Below, one piece after another: positions 57,652-64,000 of a DNA stretch of 64,000 nt. Source of the DNA: Paraburkholderia sacchari. GTDB taxonomy: Bacteria; Pseudomonadota; Gammaproteobacteria; Burkholderiales; Burkholderiaceae. Position 1 is the first letter of the stretch. Each line of letters starts with the position of its first letter. Under the pieces are notes generated by a model that was not told the DNA's origin, did not search any database, and saw only the letters and a program-made list of their open reading frames with translations. The position numbers and the translations under genes were made by a program. The stretch is from contig NZ_JTDB02000002.1 of the NCBI RefSeq assembly GCF_000785435.2, forward strand, positions 124,001-188,000. The letters are read 5' to 3'.

Positions 57652-57819
57652 ATGGAAAAGTGGCTGGTGGTGGCGGGTGTCTGGTTCGTGTGCGCGTTGT
57701 GCGCCGTATTGTTCATTCGTGGCGCGACGGCGCCCGCCACGCGCAAGGTGCGCGTGTCACCAAACGGCCAGGACGAGCGAGCGCGGCGCGCCCAGGCGAA
57801 CCACGCGGCGCGGCGCTGA
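57652..57819 (+). CDS. Small single-span membrane protein
   Basis: This 55-residue protein begins MEKWLVVAGVWFVCALCAVL, a short N-terminus and one clear membrane helix (about 4-24), followed by a basic, Arg/Ala/Gln-rich cytoplasmic tail. GAAGGTGG lies about 5 bases before the ATG. Its TGA abuts the priA stop codon on the other strand with no gap. I do not recognise a function. The coherent hydrophobic helix and good ribosome site support it being real. Confidence 0.6.
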   Translation: MEKWLVVAGVWFVCALCAVLFIRGATAPATRKVRVSPNGQDERARRAQANHAARR

Positions 57820-60114
57820 TCAGATATCCAGCGGATCGACTTCCAGGTTCCAGCGCAGCACGCCCCGCAAGGCGCGCAGCGCGGGTTGCCACGCTCGCAG
57901 CGCCGCCTGCAGCGCGCCGCGCGACTGGCTCTCCACGAGCAGTTGCGCGCGATGCACATTCATGACCTTCACGATCGTGAGCGGCACCGCGTCGTAAGCG
58001 GTCACGCGCTCCGCAGCCGGGATCGTCGCGAGCGCCTGCGCCGCTTCGGCGAGAAACGCCAGCGCCGCTTCCAGGGTACGGCCTTCGGCGCGCAGCAATG
58101 CCTGGTAGACGAACGGCGGCAGATGCGCGTCGCGGCGCTCGGCGATCTGTGAATTCGCGAAACCCACGTAGTCGTGGCGCGCCAGCGCGTGATAGATCGC
58201 GTGACGCGGGTAGCGCGTCTGCACGATCACCTCGCCGGGCAATCCTGCGCGGCCGGCGCGGCCGCTCACCTGCATCAACTGCGCGAATAGCCGCTCGCTC
58301 GCCCGGAAATCGTGGGAGAACAGCGCGTTATCGGCATTGAGCACGCCCACCAGCGAGACGCGCTGGAAGTCGTGCCCCTTCGCGATCATCTGCGTACCCA
58401 CGAGGATGTCGACGTCGCCGGCGTGCACGTCGGAGAACAACGCCTGCGCGCTGCCCTTGCGGCGCGTGCTATCGGCATCGATGCGCAACACCCGCGCGCC
58501 CGGCACCGCGCTCGCCAGCGCCTCCTCGATGCGCTGCGTGCCGCGCCCCATCGGCGCGATATCGACATTGCCGCAGTCGGGACACGAATGCGGAATGCGC
58601 GACTCCCAGCCGCAATGGTGGCAGCGCAGCGCCCGCTCGGGCTTGTGCAGCACCACGTAGGCACTGCAGCGCGGGCAGCCCGCCACCCAGCCGCAAGCAT
58701 CGCACGACAGCACGGGGGCATAGCCGCGCCGGTTCAGAAAGACGAGACTCTGCTCGCCGCGCTCGAGACGCGCCTTCATCGCCGCGACCAACGGGCCGGA
58801 GAGTCCCTCGAACGAGGCGCGGCCGCGCCGGCGCTCTTCTTCGAGATCGATCAGCTTGACGGCCGGCAGCACCGCATCGGCGATGGCCCGGCGTGACAGC
58901 GTGAGGCGCGTGTAGCGGCCCTGCTCGGCCTGCCACCAGCTTTCGAGCGACGGCGTGGCCGAGCCCAGCACGACGGGCACGCCCAACTGCTTCGCGCGCC
59001 AGACCGCCAGATCGCGCGCCGAATAGCGCAACCCTTCCTGCTGCTTGTAGGCGGGGTCGTGCTCCTCGTCCACCACCAGCATGGCAAGACGCGGCAGCGA
59101 GGCCAGCACGGCGAGGCGCGTGCCCAGCACGATGCGGGCGCGCCCGGTGTGCGCGGCGAGCCAATTACGTGCGCGCTCGCCTTCCGCGAGGCCGCTGTGG
59201 AGCGTGACGATGGCGTCGTCGGGCAGCACGCCCGCGAAGCGCGTGCGAAATGCCGCCTCGAACTGGGGCGTGAGGTTGATTTCGGGGACGAGAACGAGCG
59301 CCTGGGCATCCGGCTCGCGTTCGAGCAGGCCAGACAGCGCGCGCAGATAAACCTCGGTCTTGCCGCTGCCGGTTACGCCGTGCAGCAGGAACGGCGCAAA
59401 ACCGCCTGCATCGAGGATCGTCTCTACGGCGACCGCCTGTTCGTCGCTCAGCACTGGCAAGGCCGCAGCCGCAACGGCATTGCAGGGGATTCTGGCGCGA
59501 TCGGCGCGGCTTTCGTCGCCATCGGCGGCCTGGGAGCGCCCCGCGCCACCAAACGCCACGCATTCATATTCGACCCAGCCTGCCTCGCGCCAGGATTCGA
59601 GCGTGACGGCCGCTTTCGGATGCAGCGCACGGGCTTCGGCGAGATCGAGTTCGCTCGCGTCCACCAGAGCCTGCGCGAGCCGCCGCAATGCCTGGGCGCG
59701 CGCGGGCAACGCATCGGGCAGCGCCTGGCGTCCGGCCGGCAGCAGCCGGTAACGCTCTTCGGGCGCGAGCAAGCGTGGCCAGCGCGCGGGGTCGCGCAGC
59801 GCCTGTGGCAGCGCCGGCAACGCGACCTCACCCAGCCCGCGCTGATAGTAGTCCGCGGCAAAACCCACCAGCGCCAGCCACTGCGTCGAAAGCGGCGGCA
59901 AATCCACGCACACGGCGCTCACATCGCGCAGCTTGTTCGCGGGCACGTCACTGTGAGCGCTCACTTCGCAGATCAGCCCCACCGCGTCGCGGCGGCCGAA
60001 TGGCACGCGCACCAGCATGCCGGGCTGCGGCGCCGGAGCATCGGGCGGATAGCGGTAGTCGTAGAGGGCGGGCAGCGGGTGGTCGAGCGCCACGCGCACG
60101 AAGCACGGCGTCAT
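57820..60114 (-). CDS. priA: Primosomal replication restart helicase PriA
   Basis: PriA reloads the replisome at stalled forks. The 764-residue protein has the N-terminal DNA-binding domain (FVRVALDHPLPALYDYRYP), Walker A HGVTGSGKTEVYL, DEEH box VVDEEHDPAYKQ, and the zinc-binding cysteine cluster CDACGWVAGCPRC plus CHHCGWESRIPHSCPDCGN, then the motifs TQMIAKGHDF and QVSGRAGR. I chose the ATG at 60114, which gives a family-like start; ATGs at 60129 and 60159 are possible. A shared end with the small membrane protein gene lies at 57819/57820. Confidence 0.95.
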   Translation of the reverse strand: MTPCFVRVALDHPLPALYDYRYPPDAPAPQPGMLVRVPFGRRDAVGLICEVSAHSDVPANKLRDVSAVCVDLPPLSTQWLALVGFAADYYQRGLGEVALPALPQALRDPARWPRLLAPEERYRLLPAGRQALPDALPARAQALRRLAQALVDASELDLAEARALHPKAAVTLESWREAGWVEYECVAFGGAGRSQAADGDESRADRARIPCNAVAAAALPVLSDEQAVAVETILDAGGFAPFLLHGVTGSGKTEVYLRALSGLLEREPDAQALVLVPEINLTPQFEAAFRTRFAGVLPDDAIVTLHSGLAEGERARNWLAAHTGRARIVLGTRLAVLASLPRLAMLVVDEEHDPAYKQQEGLRYSARDLAVWRAKQLGVPVVLGSATPSLESWWQAEQGRYTRLTLSRRAIADAVLPAVKLIDLEEERRRGRASFEGLSGPLVAAMKARLERGEQSLVFLNRRGYAPVLSCDACGWVAGCPRCSAYVVLHKPERALRCHHCGWESRIPHSCPDCGNVDIAPMGRGTQRIEEALASAVPGARVLRIDADSTRRKGSAQALFSDVHAGDVDILVGTQMIAKGHDFQRVSLVGVLNADNALFSHDFRASERLFAQLMQVSGRAGRAGLPGEVIVQTRYPRHAIYHALARHDYVGFANSQIAERRDAHLPPFVYQALLRAEGRTLEAALAFLAEAAQALATIPAAERVTAYDAVPLTIVKVMNVHRAQLLVESQSRGALQAALRAWQPALRALRGVLRWNLEVDPLDI

Positions 60115-60549
60115 GCTCCGCCCCAACATGGGCGGTGCAAACACCGTGCGCTGGCGCACTGACGTCCGAAGTTAAAGTAGAACTTCACTTTCTGCGCTAA
60201 GTTTTGGATTCCGCAGAACAATCGTGCTCCCGTCGCCGGCCCTGTGGATAACTTTGTTAAGAACTTGGCCGTCCCGCTCCGCGTGGAAGCCGAAGGGCTC
60301 ATTATCTGGGACACCGCACAAATGGCCGTGGAGCGCCGAAAGCCTTACCTGTCAAGGTCCTGATTGATTGTTCACAAGCCTTGCTGTCGCTGTGCGGCAA
60401 TTTTTCCCTCTTGCGCGCCGCAGCGAGGTAAGTGTGTATAAGTCAAGTCTTGACAGCAGCGCAACGGCATCGGGAGGGCCTCTCGCGCCGGTCGCGAATC
60501 AAGCTGGACCCTGGTGCTCCGAGCCCAGCTCGCTGCGATGCAACAAAAT
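60115..60549. other. 435-base priA-hemE intergenic region with DnaA-box-like sites
   Basis: No gene is seen. TGTGGATAA at 60243-60251 is a perfect DnaA 9-mer (reverse orientation). TTGTTCACA at 60368-60376 (7 of 9) and TGTGTATAA at 60433-60441 (8 of 9, reverse) are weaker matches. A 13-base palindrome GTCAAGTCTTGAC lies at 60442-60454. The region is AT-richer than its surroundings and must contain the priA promoter. Confidence 0.5.
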
Positions 60550-61641
60550 TCAGACCGCGGCAGTGCGCATGGCGCGGCTATGGCCATGCACTTCATCCAC
60601 GAGTTCGGCGACACTCTCCGGCGGCGTGAACTGCGAAATGCCGTGTCCGAGGTTGAACACATGGCCCGGGTGGGCGCCGAAGCTGTCGAGCACCGCACGC
60701 GCCTGCTCGCGAATCGCCGCCGGCGACGCAAACAGCACCGCGGGATCGAGGTTGCCCTGGAGCGCCACGCGATCGCCCACGCGCTCGCGCGCACGGCCAA
60801 GGTTGACGGTCCAGTCGAGGCCGACCGCGTCGACGCCCGTTTCGGCGATCTCGTCGAGCCACAGGCCGCCACCCTTCGTGAAGGTGATGACCGGCACGCG
60901 CTCGCCGTCGTGCTCGCGTTTTAGCTGCGCCACCACGCGCTTGATGTATGCAAGCGAGAAGCGCTGATAGATGCCGTCCGCTAGCGCGCCGCCCCAGGTG
61001 TCGAAAATCATCACGGCTTGCGCGCCTGCTTCGATCTGCGCATTGAGATACGCGGCCACGGCTTGCGCATTGACTTCGAGAATGCGCTCCATCAGATCGG
61101 GGCGTGCGTAGAGCATCGACTTCACGGTGCGGAAATCGTCCGAGCCGCCGCCTTCGACCATATAGCAGGCCAGCGTCCACGGACTGCCCGAGAAGCCGAT
61201 GAGCGGCACGCGCTGGCGACCTTGCGCGTCGGTGAGCGCGCGGCGAATCTCGCGCACGGCGTCGGTCACATAGCCGAGCGTTTCGCCGATATCGGGCACC
61301 GCGAGCTTCGCGACGTCCTCTTCGCTGCGCACCGGATGCGCGAACTTCGGACCTTCGCCGACCTGGAACGAGAGGCCGAGACCCATTGCATCGGGAATCG
61401 TGAGGATGTCCGAGAACAGAATGGCGGCGTCGAGCGGATAGCGATCGAGCGGCTGCAGCGTCACCTCGGTCGCGTAATCGGGGTTCTTGGCGAGACCGAG
61501 AAAGCTGCCTGCGCGGCTGCGCGTGGCGTTGTACTCCGGCAGATAGCGGCCCGCCTGGCGCATCAGCCAGATTGGCGTGTATTCGGTCGGCTGACGCAGC
61601 AAGGCGCGCAGGAATGTGTCGTTCAGAAGAGTGTGTGCCAC
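60550..61641 (-). CDS. hemE: Uroporphyrinogen decarboxylase
   Basis: HemE decarboxylates uroporphyrinogen III to coproporphyrinogen III in heme synthesis. The 363-residue cytosolic protein begins [37 protein letters not shown], given in part, and carries the substrate-site Arg/Asp residues in [11 protein letters not shown] and [27 protein letters not shown] and FNLGHGI. I chose GTG at 61641 because it gives the standard start, though its ribosome site is weak; an ATG 15 codons up is open. It is 435 bases upstream of priA. Confidence 0.95.
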   Translation of the reverse strand: MAHTLLNDTFLRALLRQPTEYTPIWLMRQAGRYLPEYNATRSRAGSFLGLAKNPDYATEVTLQPLDRYPLDAAILFSDILTIPDAMGLGLSFQVGEGPKFAHPVRSEEDVAKLAVPDIGETLGYVTDAVREIRRALTDAQGRQRVPLIGFSGSPWTLACYMVEGGGSDDFRTVKSMLYARPDLMERILEVNAQAVAAYLNAQIEAGAQAVMIFDTWGGALADGIYQRFSLAYIKRVVAQLKREHDGERVPVITFTKGGGLWLDEIAETGVDAVGLDWTVNLGRARERVGDRVALQGNLDPAVLFASPAAIREQARAVLDSFGAHPGHVFNLGHGISQFTPPESVAELVDEVHGHSRAMRTAAV

Positions 61642-61900
61642 GGGCGGGAAGCGCTGGTCGCGCAAGATTCGAAAGCAGACGGCCATTCTACCGGAGCCGC
61701 CGCCGCGACATGACGCTGATGGCCGGGATAAGGCGCACGGGAGCGCATGCCGTGCATGCGTCCACCGGGTCCGTACCTGATATACCGACCCGGTACCAAC
61801 CAAGTCAGCCGACGCTTAACGCATGAATACGGGCGGGCTATTATCGGATGCCTTTCCGGTCCATTACATCGAAACCGCCATAAGCGAGGAGACACTCCGC

Positions 61901-62731
61901 ATGAACAGAAAGAAGATCGCCGCCGCTTGCTCCGCCATTGCCGCGCTGGTAGCCGGCCTCGCCGGAGCGCCGGACGCACTTGCGCAGAGCGCGGGCACGC
62001 CGGGCGTCGCTACGCCGGGCGCCAATACGTCCTCGCGGCTCGACGACGTGCTCTCGCGCGGCACGCTGCGCGCGTGCACGACGGGCGACTACAAGCCGTA
62101 TTCGTTCTACAGGCAGGACGGCACGTTCGAAGGCATCGACATCGACATGGCCGAGTCGCTCGCGAAGTCGCTGGGCGTAAAGGCCGAGTTCGTGAAGACG
62201 ACATGGTCCAACCTGATGAGCGATTTCCTCGCGAAATGCGACGTCGCCGTGGGTGGCGTGTCGACCACGCTCGAACGGCAAAAGCGCGCGTTCTTCACCG
62301 AGGCATACCAGGTCGACGGCAAGACGCCCATCGTGCGCTGCGACGACGTCAGCAAATATCAAACGGTCACGCAGATCGACCAGCCCTCCACGCGCGTGAT
62401 CGTGAATCCCGGCGGCACGAATGAACGCTTTGCGAAGCAGTTCTTCCCGCACGCGAATCTCACCGTCTATCCGGACAACGTAACGATCTTCAAGCAGATC
62501 CTCGCGGGCAAGGCGGACGTGATGGTCACCGACGCATCCGAAACGATCTTGCAGCAGAAGCTCAACCCGGGGCTGTGCTCGCTGCATCCGGACAAGCCCT
62601 TCCAGTACGGCGAGAAGGCATGGATGGTGCCGCGCGGCGACGTGGTGTTCCAGCAATATGTCGATCAGTGGCTGCACCTTGCGCGCGCGAGCGGCGAGTA
62701 TCAGGCAATCTCCGACAAATGGCTCAAGTAA
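61901..62731 (+). CDS. pheC: Periplasmic cyclohexadienyl (arogenate/prephenate) dehydratase, PheC-like
   Basis: This 276-residue exported protein has a signal peptide of about 28 residues (ending DALAQ) and a solute-binding-protein fold. The pattern closely follows Pseudomonas PheC: RLDDVLSRGTLRACTTGDYKPYSF, INVNPGGTNE-like VIVNPGGTNERFAKQFF, PDNVTIFKQILAGKADVMVTDA and the C-terminal VDQWLHLARASG. PheC converts prephenate or arogenate to phenylpyruvate or phenylalanine in the periplasm. An amino-acid binding protein is the alternative, but no transporter genes are adjacent. GAGGAG lies 9 bases before the chosen ATG. Confidence 0.82.
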   Translation: MNRKKIAAACSAIAALVAGLAGAPDALAQSAGTPGVATPGANTSSRLDDVLSRGTLRACTTGDYKPYSFYRQDGTFEGIDIDMAESLAKSLGVKAEFVKTTWSNLMSDFLAKCDVAVGGVSTTLERQKRAFFTEAYQVDGKTPIVRCDDVSKYQTVTQIDQPSTRVIVNPGGTNERFAKQFFPHANLTVYPDNVTIFKQILAGKADVMVTDASETILQQKLNPGLCSLHPDKPFQYGEKAWMVPRGDVVFQQYVDQWLHLARASGEYQAISDKWLK

Positions 62732-63179
62732 GGTGACGATGCAATAAGCCGCGCAGGGATGCGCCCCGGCGCGGCATTGGCCAAATCATATGGGTAGTTG
62801 CAACCACTCGTTGCAATACCATATGAGCAATCCTTGCATCTCACGCACGGATTCAATCGGAAATACTGACTCGATTTGCATATGCGGATCGCATTTTTAC
62901 GCAGCCGATTTCCGCTAATGCCCATACAGCGCGGCATTCTTCATGCATTTGGAATAACCCATCTAATTTACGCTTGCGAAACGTCTGACAGCCCCAAAAA
63001 CGCAGGTAAAAATGACTCTCACAAAACGATCAGGACGGCAAAAAATCCCACAGAGCCTTATCTGACGGGCGTTACAACCTGAAACACTTTGTTACCGCGA
63101 AGGTTCATTAATTCGCCCACAATGCCTTCAACGGTTTCAACACGGATGCGGCGCGGTGCAAGTGTGAGCGGACACGATA
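62732..63179. other. Intergenic region after pheC
   Basis: No gene is seen. A GC-rich 7-base stem (62748-62775) without a T-run follows the pheC stop, then an imperfect 39-base inverted repeat, then AT-rich DNA from about 62840 to 63110. The latter could carry the promoter for the candidate small RNA downstream. Confidence 0.45.
62787..62825. repeat. Imperfect inverted repeat with CATATG ends
   Basis: CATATGGGTAGTTGCAA is followed after 7 bases by TTGCAATACCATATG, its reverse complement apart from two 1-base bulges. It lies 55 bases after the pheC stop. It could be an operator or a structured RNA element; there is no T-run. Confidence 0.55.
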
Positions 63180-63337
63180 CACCTGCCTGTCGGCGTCATG
63201 CCGAAGCCCTGTCAGGGGCATCCTTGTTGGAGCCGTAACCGGCGTTTTGCGTTCCAAGACCCGGCTCCTCCTTTGGTCTCCTCGCGCTAACCCCGTAGCG
63301 TGTGGTTTTTAGCGGGCTCCAGGCCCGCTTTTTTTTC
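63180..63337 (+). ncRNA. Candidate trans-acting small RNA
   Basis: Three successive hairpins (63190-63204, 63206-63219 and 63229-63268) are followed by a pyrimidine-rich single-stranded stretch and a strong terminator (63311-63337). The stretch contains CTCCTCCTTT at 63265-63274, which includes the CCUCCUU sequence that ends 16S rRNA, so it could pair with ribosome-binding sites. No gene on this strand follows, so a leader or riboswitch is unlikely. The 5' end is not known and no named RNA family was recognised. Confidence 0.45.
63311..63337 (+). terminator. Strong intrinsic terminator
   Basis: Stem AGCGGGC/GCCCGCT, loop TCCAG, then eight T residues. No protein-coding gene lies within 500 bases upstream on this strand, so it must end a noncoding transcript or pheC read-through. 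Confidence 0.88.
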
Positions 63338-63616
63338 GTCTATTCCACTTCTCACTCGCTTTTATCGTCGATTTGTTGCGATCGCGAGAATAATCGCGGG
63401 CGCAAACTTCATTCGCCTGCATTCCTTATTCGATTGCCCGCCGTGTTAGCCGAACGGCTAATTCGCGACCGCGCCGATACGCCGGTCGATTCGTTCGGCA
63501 TGCGAAACGTCAGGCAATTCACACCGTTTGTGCCACCGTTTGCTCAGCCGTTTACTCAATTGCCAGCTTCGCGGCGGCGGCTGCATTCCGCGAAGCCGCG
63601 CCGCGAAATACCGGCC

Positions 63617-64000
63617 TCAAGCGGTCTTTTGCTCGCTAATTTTCAGTTCGTCGATCATGCGCGAGCGCATCATGAACTTCTGCACCTTGCCCGTCACCGT
63701 CATCGGCATCTCGTCGACGAAGCGGATGTACTTCGGGATCTTGTAGTGCGCTATTTGCCCCTGGCAAAACGCCTGGATCTCCTCGGGCGTGGCAGTCTCG
63801 CCGGGGCGCAGCACAATCCACGCGCACACCTCTTCGCCGTACTTCGCATCGGGCACGCCGAACACCTGCACCGACTGCACCTTGGGATGGCGGAACAAGA
63901 ACTCCTCGATCTCGCGCGGATAGATGTTCTCTCCGCCGCGAATCAGCATGTCCTTCAAGCGTCCAACTATATTGCAGTAGCCTTCGGCGTCGATCGTCGC
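63617..64000 (-). CDS. Acyl-CoA synthetase (AMP-binding), C-terminal 127 residues
   Basis: This is the C-terminal domain of a fatty-acid/acyl-CoA ligase of the ANL superfamily, cut by the right window edge. The hinge [22 protein letters not shown], the [16 protein letters not shown] segment and the catalytic Lys in [10 protein letters not shown] are visible. The gene enters the window in frame at 64000 and stops at 63617. Chain-length preference cannot be told. Two hairpins lie downstream (63566-63596 and 63446-63461) but neither has a T-run. Confidence 0.93.
   Translation of the reverse strand, partial: ATIDAEGYCNIVGRLKDMLIRGGENIYPREIEEFLFRHPKVQSVQVFGVPDAKYGEEVCAWIVLRPGETATPEEIQAFCQGQIAHYKIPKYIRFVDEMPMTVTGKVQKFMMRSRMIDELKISEQKTA

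Noticed and set aside
60115..60549. Chromosomal replication origin at priA-hemE
   Set aside because: Only one perfect DnaA box and no clear unwinding element or dnaA/parAB/gidA genes are seen; a single regulatory or chance site is more likely.

Overview
This 64 kb window is GC-rich, densely coding DNA from a betaproteobacterium of the Burkholderia/Paraburkholderia/Caballeronia group. The evidence is the order of the motility-chemotaxis locus, a 70-residue ribosomal protein S21, H-NS proteins with the short C-terminal DPKTGATWSGRG-type DNA-binding motif, frequent GTG and TTG starts with good Shine-Dalgarno sequences, and the neighbouring DUF2844/DUF3443 pair. Species cannot be fixed from sequence reading alone.

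Layout. 1-17.5 kb (all minus strand) is a flagellar-chemotaxis supercluster read in the order flhD, motA, motB, cheY-like, cheA, cheW, tar-like receptor, cheR, cheD, cheB, cheY, cheZ, then the DUF2844/DUF3443 pair, flhB and flhA (cut by the window edge). flhC, normally between flhD and motA, is absent: only 201 bases separate them. 17.5-25.2 kb carries a GT4 glycosyltransferase, an H-NS paralogue, aquaporin Z, a secreted histidine phosphatase, a Cof-type HAD phosphatase, a BadF-type kinase, tag, an unknown gene and rpsU. 25.6-30.4 kb holds an aldo-keto reductase, a Tat-exported phospholipase C with a small lipoprotein gene upstream, and a LysR regulator.

30.4-34 kb is the accessory zone. It has a gene with a clan CD-like His-Gly/Cys pattern, then a very small (2.2 kb) integrative element in the 3' end of tRNA-Arg(CCG), bounded by perfect 19-base direct repeats. 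The element has a P4-type integrase with its own terminator and an approximately 310-base array of degenerate 22-base repeats beside an AT-rich block, an architecture like an iteron-type origin but with no Rep gene.

34-49 kb is metabolic core: diheme cytochrome c, Rep helicase, a Gfo/Idh/MocA oxidoreductase, a lipoprotein, then promoter, tandem glycine riboswitch, terminator and gcvT-gcvH-gcvP, followed by an alginate-lyase-like protein, sdaA and a ThDP enzyme. The glycine cleavage system and serine deaminase together suggest glycine/serine catabolism toward one-carbon units and pyruvate. 49.2-52 kb holds an orphan type VI lipase effector-immunity pair (Tle4/Tli4-like). 52-64 kb holds an amino-acid ABC transporter binding protein, trifunctional putA, a tiny membrane protein, priA, hemE, a PheC-like periplasmic dehydratase, a long intergenic region with a candidate small RNA ending in a strong terminator, and the C-terminus of an acyl-CoA synthetase cut by the right edge.

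No CRISPR array, rRNA gene or insertion-sequence transposase was seen. Long open frames antisense to real genes are high-GC shadows and are omitted.
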